Source of the DNA: Bacteroidales bacterium
GTDB lineage: Bacteria > Bacteroidota > Bacteroidia > Bacteroidales > UBA932
Assembly: GCA_017615445.1 (NCBI GenBank)
Contig: JAGAAD010000078.1
Location: 1-28,908, forward strand
Reading direction: 5' to 3'
Length of the DNA stretch: 28,908 nt
Position numbers and translations under genes: made by a program. The notes beneath the pieces were generated by a model. It searched no databases, had not been told where the DNA came from, and saw only the letters and a list, made by a program, of their open reading frames with translations. Below are positions 8,601 to 15,180 of this stretch, piece by piece (position 1 is the first letter of the stretch; each line of letters starts with the position of its first letter).

Positions 8601-9428
8601 CTCTTGATGCTCCGGGAAAAGATCGCGCATCTCTGCCTCGCTCTTCAGATACTCCTGCTGGGTGTACCTGATGCGGTTGGGGTCGTCGATGTCGTTGTTC
8701 ATCGTCAGGCAGATGAGGCGGTCGTGGACCGGACCGTCCTCCTTCATCAGGAAGTGCACGTCATTAGTGGCGATGACCTTTGTGCCCGTCTCCTCCGCCA
8801 GCTGGAAGATGGCGGCGTTGACCTTGAGCTGCTCTTTGTACACGTCCGGGCTGAGGCCGGGGACCTCTGTCTTGTGCAGCATCACCTCCAGATAATAGTC
8901 CTCTCCGAAGACCTTCTTGTGCCAGGCGATCACCTCCTTCGCCGCGGCCATATCTCCGGCCATAATGGCCTTCGGAAGCTCTCCGGCAAGGCAGGCCGAG
9001 CTGCAGATCAGGTTTTCGTGGTACTTCTCCACCACTTCGTGGCTCACACGGGGACGATAATAATAGCCCTCAATGTGCCCGGTGGAGACTATCTTCATCA
9101 GATTTTTGTACCCGGCGTAATTCTTCGCCAGGAGGATGAGGTGGTAGTAGCGTTTGTGGTCGTTGTCCTTGAGGTGGTGGTCGTAGTGCCTTGTGACGTA
9201 GATCTCACAGCCGATTATGGGCTTCACTATGTAATTCCCGTCCGCGTCTTTGTTGCTTTTGTCCTCCGCCCAGCGGAAAAACTCCTTCACGCCGAACATG
9301 TTGCCGTGGTCGGTGATGGCGAGCGCGGGCATGCCGAGTTCCCTGGCACGCGCGAAGAGCTTCTTGATGTTCGTCAGACCGTCAAGAATGCTATACTGGG
9401 TGTGCAGGTGGAGGTGTACAAAAGCCAT
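5601..9428 (-). CDS. dnaE: DNA polymerase III alpha subunit
   Basis: This is the catalytic subunit of the chromosomal replicase, at 1275 residues. The N-terminal PHP domain begins FVHLHLHTQYSILDG and continues with ITDHGNMFG, ICSSACLAGELP and NDVHFL. The polymerase palm carries PDIDVDFE (P455, with D456 and D458 as metal-binding aspartates), preceded by GPGRGSAAGS. Later motifs are NALYRPGPM, YQEQVM and FNKSHATCYAWVSYQT. A tandem helix-hairpin-helix region follows, and near the C-terminus an OB fold (KVALGGIVTAIEL ... ATIEDYSG). The length and order fit DnaE1 rather than PolC. It starts 3 bases after the ThiL-like gene stop, so it belongs to the glyS operon, and is followed by a terminator-like hairpin. 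Confidence 0.98.
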   Translation of the reverse strand: MAFVHLHLHTQYSILDGLTNIKKLFARARELGMPALAITDHGNMFGVKEFFRWAEDKSNKDADGNYIVKPIIGCEIYVTRHYDHHLKDNDHKRYYHLILLAKNYAGYKNLMKIVSTGHIEGYYYRPRVSHEVVEKYHENLICSSACLAGELPKAIMAGDMAAAKEVIAWHKKVFGEDYYLEVMLHKTEVPGLSPDVYKEQLKVNAAIFQLAEETGTKVIATNDVHFLMKEDGPVHDRLICLTMNNDIDDPNRIRYTQQEYLKSEAEMRDLFPEHQEVIDNTLEVAGKVEQYKIDRPPILPKFKIDPEFLAKRDEYLEKYAEIIENGKYSIVKDKKTGEIVSKEYRGDDFCTSVAYLCHLTYEGAHKRYGLTLTEEQESRIQFELKTISFMGFPDYFLIVQDYIAASRRMGYLVGPGRGSAAGSVVAYCLWITNLDPIKYQLLFERFLNPDRINMPDIDVDFENLTAAHEYVEHTYGADHVSRVITFGTMLAKGAIKDVARISHVSIDESNRLSKMVPDHLSEKVEKKYPFNPKLDELKPGFKMVEEDGKTFQVGKEDTDVKITLGSCFRLVPDMKNELENGPELNREVLKYASQLEGTIRQVGQHACATIIGPSDLTENIPICLSKDKETGLDVWTSQYDGHYIESVGMLKMDFLGLNTLSIIHKTLDNIKARHGIDIDIEAIPIDDKPTFELYGRGDTTVVFQFESEGMKTWLQKLHPERFEDLIAMNALYRPGPMDYIPDFVDRKQGLKPIEYDLPEMEEYLTDTYGITVYQEQVMLLSQKLASFTKGQADTLRKAMGKKQIDVMMELKEKFMSGGMANGHPEKTLDKIWKDWEKFAQYAFNKSHATCYAWVSYQTGWLKCHYTAEFLSANLSCNLSDMDEIKKIMADCKLHKIKVLNPDINESEASFTVNKAGDIRFGLGGMKGFGSNIVDTIVRQRAAGGHFKDVWDFVERMAEFNGLDPKNNAPVGRKPLESLIYAGAFDSFGYKRSQFFLPGASGDLFIDELVRYAELYKNDKLDNSVSLFGDVEELKPVRPEMPAAPAYEDQLPLLQKEKEIVGMFLSSHPLDRYSFEMETFTTNELASVGDLITQANTEQKGSKVALGGIVTAIELSTTRNGNPSLKATIEDYSGPYTMNFYGKNVDVFRPKLELHQAVYVTGEIKPRYRGKKDANDKSPDEFELRIADITMLGSVNESLLKALKVYVSEDIITSQFRKDFLKAIKGNKGPTPLLIVLVSPKHKWSMEMKSKKYNVAVCSDFLAQLKALGLSYKAIK

Positions 9429-9431
9429 AGT

Positions 9432-10403
9432 CTACCAGCCCTGGGCTTTAAGGGGCAGCTCCACGCCTTCCGGTGTGACCAAAACGGCCCCAACTTCCGG
9501 CTGGGAGAGATGCCCTATTATGTCGAATGTCTGGAAGTCCTTGCGGAACTGGTCGAACTGCGCGAGCGGCACCACATAGAGGAGGTGATAGTCCTCTCCG
9601 CCGTTCATCGCGGCGGAAACAGGGTCAAGGTTCAGCTCTTTTCCGAGGTCGAAACTGCCGCCCTCGAAGGGGATTTTGTCTGCATAGACCTTCACTCCGA
9701 AGCCGCTGTCGCGCTGGAGTCGAAGGAGGGCGTCCGCAAGGCCGCGTGTGACGAAATATCCGTAAGAGGCCTTGAGGTCCACCGGGCCGAGCTCCGGCTT
9801 CAGGTAGGCCGCCACGAGCATTTTGTAGCGCTCGAGGGCTTCGTGGTTCGGGCCGCCTTTCTCGAAATTTCCCTTCTCGCGCTGGAGAGCCTGCAGGCCA
9901 AGGTAGGCCGCTCCGAGCGGGCCGGACACGCAAATCAGGTCCTTGCTCCGGGCCTTCGGACGGGCCGCGGTGACGGAAGCGCTATGGCGCCCGGTGGCCG
10001 CCAGGGCTATCGTAAGGCCGTTTTTCGACGGCTGCAGATCCAGGCTGAGGCTTTTATAGCCATGCTCCTTCGCGGCGGAGACTATCCCGCTCCACAGCTC
10101 CTGCACCTGCGGGAAGTCCAGTTTCGCGGACACGCCCAGCTGCACGGTGAGCGACTCGGGCTGCGCCATCACGGCATAGAGCTCGCCCGTGACTTTGAGC
10201 ACGGACTTGCGGCCGAGGTGCGGCAGAGGGAAATAGACAAGATCGAAGTCTATGCCTTCGAGCATGAGCCCAGAGGCGTTGACTATGCACTCCTGCTGGC
10301 CTGCCGTGAGCCACAGCGGCTCTCCGAAGGGCTCGTATCCGGTCCCTTCGAACAGCTGGCGGATGGCCTGCACCCTGCCGAGATCTGCGAAGCTTTCAGC
10401 CAT
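9432..10403 (-). CDS. ThiL/AIR-synthase-like protein with degenerate active site
   Basis: This 323-residue protein matches the thiamine-monophosphate kinase fold. Retained parts are EGIDFDLVYFPLPHLGRKSV (49-68), DLICVSGPLGAAYLGLQAL (155-173) and MNGGEDYHLLY (266-276). Most expected acidic ligands for Mg-ATP are missing by eye alignment: GDD of the first motif reads GQQ (35-37); the STD aspartate is G45; LSD reads TGE (72-74); the GGD motif reads SLD (120-122), keeping only the aspartate; ISDGL reads VTRGL (218-222). Catalysis by the standard ThiL mechanism is therefore doubtful, and it may be a repurposed paralogue. Its start overlaps the glyS stop by one base and its stop is 3 bases before dnaE, so all three are probably co-transcribed. 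If the genome has no other thiL, the symbol thiL might still apply. Confidence 0.8.
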   Translation of the reverse strand: MAESFADLGRVQAIRQLFEGTGYEPFGEPLWLTAGQQECIVNASGLMLEGIDFDLVYFPLPHLGRKSVLKVTGELYAVMAQPESLTVQLGVSAKLDFPQVQELWSGIVSAAKEHGYKSLSLDLQPSKNGLTIALAATGRHSASVTAARPKARSKDLICVSGPLGAAYLGLQALQREKGNFEKGGPNHEALERYKMLVAAYLKPELGPVDLKASYGYFVTRGLADALLRLQRDSGFGVKVYADKIPFEGGSFDLGKELNLDPVSAAMNGGEDYHLLYVVPLAQFDQFRKDFQTFDIIGHLSQPEVGAVLVTPEGVELPLKAQGW

Positions 10404-11941
10404 TAGAGGTTCCTCAGAAGGTTATTGAGATTGACTTTGCTGTCGATAAGAGCGCGGAGCTCTGCGATCGGGACGCGCTGCTGCTCCATCGTGTCGCGGT
10501 CGCGCACGGTGACGCAGTTGTCGTTCAGGGAGTCGTGGTCCACCGTTATGCAGAACGGGGTGCCGATTGCATCCTGGCGGCGATAACGCTTGCCGATGCT
10601 GTCCTTCTCCTCGTACTGGCAGTTGAAATCGAACTTCAGATCGTCCATTATCTTCTGCGCGAGCTCAGGCAGACCGTCTTTCTTCACGAGCGGCAGAACC
10701 GCGGCCTTCACAGGGGCGAGAGGGGCGGGGATGCTGAGCACCACGCGGGTCTCTCCGTTTCCGAGGTCCTCCTCTTTGTAGGAGTGGCTCAGCACTGCGA
10801 GAACCATACGGTCCACGCCGATTGAGGTCTCCACCACATACGGGGTGTAGGCCCTGTTCTCGTCCGGATCGAAGTACTCAATCTTCTTGCCGGAGTACTT
10901 CTGGTGATTGCCAAGGTCGAAGTCCGTGCGGCTGTGAATTCCCTCAAGTTCCTTGAAACCGAAGGGGAAATTGAACTCGATGTCGGTGGCGGCATTTGCA
11001 TAGTGAGCCAGCTTCTCGTGGTCGTGGAAGCGATAGTTCTCCGCGCCCATTCCGAGGTTCACGTGCCACTTCATGCGCTGCTCCTTCCACTTCGCGAACC
11101 AATCCAGCTCAGTGCCGGGCTTGATGAAGAACTGCATCTCCATCTGCTCGAATTCGCGCATGCGGAAGATGAACTGGCGGGCGACTATCTCGTTACGGAA
11201 GGCCTTACCGATCTGTGCGATGCCGAAAGGAATCTTCATGCGGCCGGTCTTCTGCACGTTCAGATAGTTCACGAAGATGCCCTGGGCGGTCTCCGGACGC
11301 AGGTAGATCGTGTTGCTTGCGTCTGCCGTGCTGCCCATGGAGGTCTTGAACATAAGGTTGAACTGGCGCACATCCGTCCAGTTGCAGGTGCCGCTGATGG
11401 GGCAGACGATATTATTGTCCACGATGATGTTGCGGTACTCCTCGAGGTCGTTTGCATTCTCTGCCTTCACATAGCGCTCGTGTACTGCGTCGTACTTGGC
11501 CTTCTCGCGAAGGACGTTGGGATTGGTGGCGCGGAACTGGGCTTCGTCGAAGCTGTCGCCGAATTTCTTGCGGCCCTTCTCCACTTCCTTATTGATCTTC
11601 TCCTCGATCTTCGCAAGGAAGTCCTCTATAAGGACGTCTGCGCGATAGCGCTTCTTGCTGTCCTTATTGTCGATCAGCGGGTCGTTGAAAGCGCTGACGT
11701 GGCCTGATGCCTCCCAGATTTTGGGGTGCATGAAGATGCAGGAATCGATACCCACTATGTTCTCGTTCAGGCGGGTCATGGCGTTCCACCAATACTGCTT
11801 GATGTTGTTCTTAAGCTCCGAACCCATCTGGCCGTAGTCGTACACGGCTGCGAGGCCGTCGTAGATCTCGCTGGACGGGAAAATGAAACCGTACTCCTTG
11901 CAATGTGCGACGAGTACTTTGAAAACTTCTTCCTGAGTCAT
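10403..11941 (-). CDS. glyS: Glycyl-tRNA synthetase (dimeric class II type)
   Basis: This enzyme charges tRNA-Gly with glycine. It has 512 residues, a usual length for the single-chain alpha2 type found in Bacteroidetes, and so differs from the alpha2-beta2 enzyme of E. coli. Recognisable parts in order are GFIFPSSEIYDGLAAVYDYG, WWNAMT, the insertion with CPISGTCNWTDVRQFNLMF, RPETAQGIFVNY, IAQIGKAFRNEI (motif 2), TSIGVDRMVLAVL (motif 3), and the C-terminal anticodon-binding domain ending in VNLNNLLRNL. The start is the ATG at 11941 and the gene has its own promoter at 11973-12003. It leads the glyS - ThiL-like - dnaE unit. The symbol glyQS is also in use for this type. Confidence 0.97.
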   Translation of the reverse strand: MTQEEVFKVLVAHCKEYGFIFPSSEIYDGLAAVYDYGQMGSELKNNIKQYWWNAMTRLNENIVGIDSCIFMHPKIWEASGHVSAFNDPLIDNKDSKKRYRADVLIEDFLAKIEEKINKEVEKGRKKFGDSFDEAQFRATNPNVLREKAKYDAVHERYVKAENANDLEEYRNIIVDNNIVCPISGTCNWTDVRQFNLMFKTSMGSTADASNTIYLRPETAQGIFVNYLNVQKTGRMKIPFGIAQIGKAFRNEIVARQFIFRMREFEQMEMQFFIKPGTELDWFAKWKEQRMKWHVNLGMGAENYRFHDHEKLAHYANAATDIEFNFPFGFKELEGIHSRTDFDLGNHQKYSGKKIEYFDPDENRAYTPYVVETSIGVDRMVLAVLSHSYKEEDLGNGETRVVLSIPAPLAPVKAAVLPLVKKDGLPELAQKIMDDLKFDFNCQYEEKDSIGKRYRRQDAIGTPFCITVDHDSLNDNCVTVRDRDTMEQQRVPIAELRALIDSKVNLNNLLRNL

Positions 11942-11972
11942 ATCTTGATTTTGTTTGTTTCTTGAAGGGTTA

Positions 11973-12003
11973 CAAATTTAAGAAATGCCGAGTATTTCCC
12001 CAA
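11973..12003 (-). promoter_or_regulatory. Bacteroidetes-type promoter for glyS
   Basis: On the minus strand TTGG (12003-12000) is followed after 19 bases by TAAATTTG (11980-11973), an exact consensus match. It overlaps the last codons of folK and lies about 30 bases upstream of the glyS ATG, so it gives glyS-dnaE a start independent of the upstream suf-folK run. Confidence 0.72.
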
Positions 12004-12421
12004 GGGGAACCATAACAAATTCTCTTTCTTTCATCCTGGGATGAGGAATCTCCAGTTCGGGTGTGCGGAGCGTTTCGTCACCGGCCAGAAGGATGTCTAT
12101 GTCGATTATTCTTGAGCGGTAGATTCTTCGTCCCTTTTCGTCCAATTCTATCCCGTGTGCGGGCCGCCCCATCTCTATCTCCACGGCCAGACACTGGCGC
12201 AGGATATCCATGGGCTCAAGATCCAGGTCATAACGCACGGCGGCGTTGACGAAATCCGGGCCGTCGAAGCCGTCCGCTTTGGTCTCATACAGACTGGAAA
12301 GGGCCACGTGCGCGCCGAAACGAGCGTCAAGAAGCGCGACCGCCTTCGCGATATTCGCCCGACGGTCGCCCAGATTGGATCCCAGCGCCAGATACACCGG
12401 CCTACACAACTTCTCCCTCAT
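11978..12421 (-). CDS. folK: 2-amino-4-hydroxy-6-hydroxymethyldihydropteridine pyrophosphokinase
   Basis: This HPPK transfers pyrophosphate from ATP to 6-hydroxymethyl-dihydropterin in folate synthesis. It has 147 residues. The opening PVYLALGSNLGDRRANI (8-24) is the pterin/ATP site entry, PDFVNAAVRYD is the usual middle motif, and YRSRIIDIDILLAGD carries the two metal-binding aspartates, followed by IPHPRMKEREFVMVPL. The ATG at 12421 overlaps the end of the sufT-like gene by 20 bases in another frame; a GTG a few codons later is a possible alternative start. It is the last gene of the ybeY-to-folK run. Confidence 0.95.
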   Translation of the reverse strand: MREKLCRPVYLALGSNLGDRRANIAKAVALLDARFGAHVALSSLYETKADGFDGPDFVNAAVRYDLDLEPMDILRQCLAVEIEMGRPAHGIELDEKGRRIYRSRIIDIDILLAGDETLRTPELEIPHPRMKEREFVMVPLGEILGIS

Positions 12422-12779
12422 TATCTATGTCTATGTCCAACCCCAGTTCCAGGCGCGCCTCGTCGGACAGAAGGCTCTGGTCCCAAGCCGGTTCAAACAC
12501 CAGATTGATAGTGCAGGAATTGATGCCCGGAGTCTGCTCCACGGCGTGCTTGACCTCTGCCATCACTTCGTCTGCCATAGGACAATTCGGAGCAGTGAAG
12601 GTCATGGTGATGGAGACGTCGTGGTTCTGGTCTATATGCAGCTCGTAGATGAGGCCCAGGTCATAGATATTGACAGGGATCTCCGGGTCGTAGACCTGCT
12701 TGAGAGCAAGGACCACGGCGTCGTACAAAGGAGTCAACTCCTTTACCGCCTCCGGCGTGAGTACATTACTATCCTGCAT
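12402..12779 (-). CDS. MIP18/DUF59 family iron-sulfur assembly protein (SufT-like)
   Basis: This small protein of 125 residues belongs to the DUF59 family, whose members (SufT, PaaD-like) help mature Fe-S proteins. Signature stretches are VYDPEIPVNIYDLGLIYEL, TMTFTAPNCPMADEV with the conserved cysteine, and LVFEPAWDQSLLSDEARLELG. The frame can be read back to a TTG at 12791, but the ATG at 12779 is preferred. It overlaps the sufE 3' end by 11 bases and folK by 20 bases. Position directly after sufS and sufE supports a role in Fe-S cluster supply. SufB, SufC and SufD are not in the window. Confidence 0.88.
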   Translation of the reverse strand: MQDSNVLTPEAVKELTPLYDAVVLALKQVYDPEIPVNIYDLGLIYELHIDQNHDVSITMTFTAPNCPMADEVMAEVKHAVEQTPGINSCTINLVFEPAWDQSLLSDEARLELGLDIDIDNEGEVV

Positions 12780-13182
12780 AGTCGCTTGCAATTTTCTTGA
12801 TTGTGGCTATCATGGACGAAAGGCCGTTCGCGCGCGTGGGCGAAAGGTTCTCGCTGAGGCCGATTTCGTTCACGAACGCGAAATCATCCTCCGCTATCTC
12901 TTTTGCGGGACGCCCCGAATACACTCCGATCAGCAGCGAGATGATCCCTTTTGTGATAATCGCGTCGCTGTCGGCAGTGAACCACAACTTCCCTTCTTTC
13001 GGCTCGCAGTCCAGCCAAACCCTTGACTGACAGCCATTTATAAGCCTATCATCGGTCTTCTTCTCATCCGGAAACGGCTCCAGATTCTTCCCCAGACCGA
13101 TAATGTATTCGTATTTGTCAAGCCATTCGTCGAACATCGAAAAGTCGTCGACTACCGCCTGTTTTGCTTCTTCCAAACTCAT
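12769..13182 (-). CDS. sufE: Cysteine desulfuration protein SufE
   Basis: This sulfur acceptor takes persulfide from SufS and passes it to the Suf scaffold. With the ATG at 13182 the protein has 137 residues and places the catalytic cysteine in INGCQSRVWL at C51, the same number as in E. coli SufE. An open frame extends to an ATG at 13245, but those 21 codons translate the inverted-repeat element and have no family match. A purine-rich AAAGAGAAAGA directly precedes the chosen ATG. It lies downstream of sufS, separated by the 123-bp element, and overlaps the sufT-like gene. Confidence 0.95.
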   Translation of the reverse strand: MSLEEAKQAVVDDFSMFDEWLDKYEYIIGLGKNLEPFPDEKKTDDRLINGCQSRVWLDCEPKEGKLWFTADSDAIITKGIISLLIGVYSGRPAKEIAEDDFAFVNEIGLSENLSPTRANGLSSMIATIKKIASDYAG

Positions 13183-13197
13183 TCTTTCTCTTTTCTT

Positions 13198-13320
13198 TGA
13201 TAACGGAGCGGGCATCTGAAGACCTTCGCGGCTTTCGCTGCTCACCCTCCCACTTCGTGGGCCCCTCCCTCTATCAGACCGAGGGTGGCTAGGGTCTCCA
13301 GACGCCCTACTCCGTTATCA
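13198..13320. repeat. 123-bp inverted-repeat (MITE-like) element between sufS and sufE
   Basis: The ends are inverted copies of about 27-28 bp: 13198-13224 starts TGATAACGGAG and 13293-13320 ends CTCCGTTATCA; the outer 11 bp are identical, the rest differs by a few bases and one indel. Inside, CACCCTC pairs with GAGGGTG (about 13243-13249 and 13281-13287) and CCCAC-TTC-GTGGG forms a small hairpin (about 13249-13261). No transposase is encoded. No clear target duplication was seen at the borders. It is transcribed within the sufS-sufE mRNA and could fold into a long stem there. Confidence 0.72.
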
Positions 13321-13328
13321 ATAATAAT

Positions 13329-14552
13329 TCATTTCAAAAGATTAATTGCTCTGTCCAGGGACGAAATAAACGTCTTCGCTTCTTCGAAGGTATTATACGG
13401 CGCGAAGGAGGCGCGAAGCATTCCGGTGACTCCATAACGGGTCATCAAGGGCTGGGCGCACATGTGCCCTGAGCGCAGGGCGACTCCCATTTTGTCCATA
13501 ACGAGAGCCAGATCTTCGTGGTGGACGCCCTTCACACTAAACGAAAACAGAGGGAGTTTTTCGTCTAGATTTTGCGTTGTTCCACGTAGAACAATTCGCT
13601 CGTCAGAAACAAGTGCTTCGTAGACAAAATGCTTGATTTGATCCAATTCCAGCGCGGTTTCGCCCTTGTTGATTTCAGCTATAAGATCAATAGCGGGGAC
13701 GAAGGACGGGACGGAATTAATGTTGGGAGTTCCAGCTTCAAACTTGAAGGGCGCGGGAGCGTAAGTGGAGCCGTCCCAACCGACGGTGTCTATCATCTCT
13801 CCACCACCCATGAATGGAGGCATGCGGTCCAGCAATTCCTTCTTCGCATAAAGGACTCCTATACCGGTCGCAGCATACATCTTGTGCCCGGAGAAAGCGT
13901 AGAAGTCGCAGCCCAAATCCTTAACTGAAACCTTCAGGTGAGCTACCGCCTGTGCTCCATCTACCAGCACGGGGACGCCTTTGGAATGTGCTATAGAGAC
14001 TATTTCCTTGATGGGATTGACAAGGCCAAGAACGTTCGAGACGTGGGCTACACAGACCAATTTAGTTCTTTCGGTAATGAGCCCCGGAAGCTTTTCATCC
14101 TGAAGGCGTCCTGTCTCATCAACGGGCAGAACCACTATCTTCAAACCCTTTCTTTGGGCGAGGAGTTGCCAGGGAATAATGTCGGAGTGGTGTTCCGATT
14201 CCGCTATTAAAATTTCGTCACCGTGACCAAAAGCGACCTCGCCGAAGGAGTTCGCAACCAAATTGATCGAGGCGGTAGTTCCGGAGGTAAATACGATTTC
14301 ATCTGGAGAGTCCGCGCCTATGAACTCTCTCACGCGCTCGCGCGCGAGCTCGTACGCGCGCGTGGCCTCGCCTGCGAGAGCATGGACAGCGCGGTGGGTG
14401 TTGGCGTTATGAAAAGTAGCCGACTCTGACATGGAACGAACCACCTCCAGCGGCCGCTGGGTGGTGGCGGCGTTATCCAGATAGATGAGCGGCTTGCCGT
14501 AAACCTCTCTTCCCAGAGCCGGGAACTGTTTTCTTAATTCTTCTGTTGTCAT
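13329..14552 (-). CDS. sufS: Cysteine desulfurase SufS
   Basis: This PLP enzyme removes sulfur from L-cysteine and hands it to SufE for Fe-S cluster assembly. It has 407 residues, normal for SufS. Visible features are LDNAATTQRP (25-34), FTSGTTASIN, HHSDIIPWQ, VDGAQAVAH (197-205), the PLP lysine in FSGHKMYAATG (K224), and the catalytic cysteine in RSGHMCAQPLM (C365). The short loop around the cysteine marks the SufS/CsdA (group II) type. The start is the ATG at 14552. A parS-like palindrome lies between it and ruvA, and a one-mismatch copy lies inside the gene. Confidence 0.97.
   Translation of the reverse strand: MTTEELRKQFPALGREVYGKPLIYLDNAATTQRPLEVVRSMSESATFHNANTHRAVHALAGEATRAYELARERVREFIGADSPDEIVFTSGTTASINLVANSFGEVAFGHGDEILIAESEHHSDIIPWQLLAQRKGLKIVVLPVDETGRLQDEKLPGLITERTKLVCVAHVSNVLGLVNPIKEIVSIAHSKGVPVLVDGAQAVAHLKVSVKDLGCDFYAFSGHKMYAATGIGVLYAKKELLDRMPPFMGGGEMIDTVGWDGSTYAPAPFKFEAGTPNINSVPSFVPAIDLIAEINKGETALELDQIKHFVYEALVSDERIVLRGTTQNLDEKLPLFSFSVKGVHHEDLALVMDKMGVALRSGHMCAQPLMTRYGVTGMLRASFAPYNTFEEAKTFISSLDRAINLLK
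13578..13593. promoter_or_regulatory. Near-match parS-like site inside sufS
   Basis: TGTTCCACGTAGAACA differs from the perfect palindrome TGTTCCACGTGGAACA by one base. It lies within the sufS coding sequence, 981 bases from the next copy. Its significance depends on the two perfect copies nearby. Confidence 0.55.
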
Positions 14553-14558
14553 GCCAGG

Positions 14559-14574
14559 TGTTCCACGTGGAACA
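14559..14574. promoter_or_regulatory. parS: parS-like centromere site (ParB binding), ruvA-sufS gap
   Basis: TGTTCCACGTGGAACA is a perfect 16-bp palindrome and matches the widely conserved parS pattern TGTTNCACGTGNAACA, to which ParB binds for chromosome partition. It fills most of the 24-bp gap between the ruvA stop and the sufS start. No parA or parB is in the window. Confidence 0.82.
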
Positions 14575-14576
14575 AA

Positions 14577-15170
14577 CTATAGAATCTGCAGGGCGGCCTT
14601 AATTATTTCCTCAACTTTTGCGGTGGGATGCTGCTTCAGGATAGACTGAACTGCCTTCGCCACATTGGGCTTCGTGAAGCCGAGCATAACGAGGGCGGTG
14701 GTCGCTTCCTCTGCCGCGGCATTTGCGTCTGCTAGGAAGAGTGCGTCTGAAGCGCTTCCCTCACCCTTGACGATCTTGTCTTTAAGCTCAAGTATCATCC
14801 TCTGGGCGGTCTTAAGACCTATGCCCTTAACACTTTTGATGGTGTTAACGTTTTCTGAAAGTATTGCCGCCCTCAACTCCTCTGCGCTAAGCGAAGAAAG
14901 AATTATCCTGGCAGTGTTGACGCCCACGCCCGAAACGCTGATAAGGGTCTCGAAGAGAGCCCTTTCATCCTTTGAGGAAAAACCGTAAAGGAGCTCGGTG
15001 TCGGAATTAGTCTGCAGGTGGTGATACACGAAAACTTTGCCGCTTTCCTTGCCTTCAAGAGCGGCATAAGTCTGCAATGATATCTCCATCGAATAGCCGA
15101 TACCCTGGTTGTCCACAACAACCCTGGTGGGAGCCAGCTCTGCAATTTTTCCAGAAATATAATCTATCAT
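14577..15170 (-). CDS. ruvA: Holliday junction branch migration protein RuvA
   Basis: This protein binds four-way junctions and loads the RuvB motor. It has 197 residues. The N-terminal OB fold opens MIDYISGKIAELAPTRVVVD and includes VYHHLQTN. Two helix-hairpin-helix motifs follow, SVSGVGVNTARIILS and SVKGIGLKTAQRMIL, and the C-terminal RuvB-contact domain contains ALVMLGFTKPNVAKAV. The start is the ATG at 15170, 10 bases after the mnmG stop, so it is co-transcribed with mnmG. The partner ruvB lies about 7 kb away at 22257-23288; ruvC is not in the window. Confidence 0.96.
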   Translation of the reverse strand: MIDYISGKIAELAPTRVVVDNQGIGYSMEISLQTYAALEGKESGKVFVYHHLQTNSDTELLYGFSSKDERALFETLISVSGVGVNTARIILSSLSAEELRAAILSENVNTIKSVKGIGLKTAQRMILELKDKIVKGEGSASDALFLADANAAAEEATTALVMLGFTKPNVAKAVQSILKQHPTAKVEEIIKAALQIL

Positions 15171-15180
15171 AGTGCCTTTG

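Noticed and set aside
7275..10406. A 1043-codon open frame on the plus strand opposite dnaE and the ThiL-like gene
   Set aside because: It has no recognisable family motifs, is antisense to two well-identified genes, and its length follows from the codon bias of the real frame.
13183..13245. N-terminal extension of SufE
   Set aside because: The 21 extra codons come from the inverted-repeat element; the ATG at 13182 puts the catalytic cysteine at the family position 51.
15109..15117. DnaA-box-like TTGTCCACA inside ruvA
   Set aside because: A single one-mismatch copy in coding sequence with no AT-rich neighbour or other boxes; it does not compete with the ruvB-mfd cluster as an origin.
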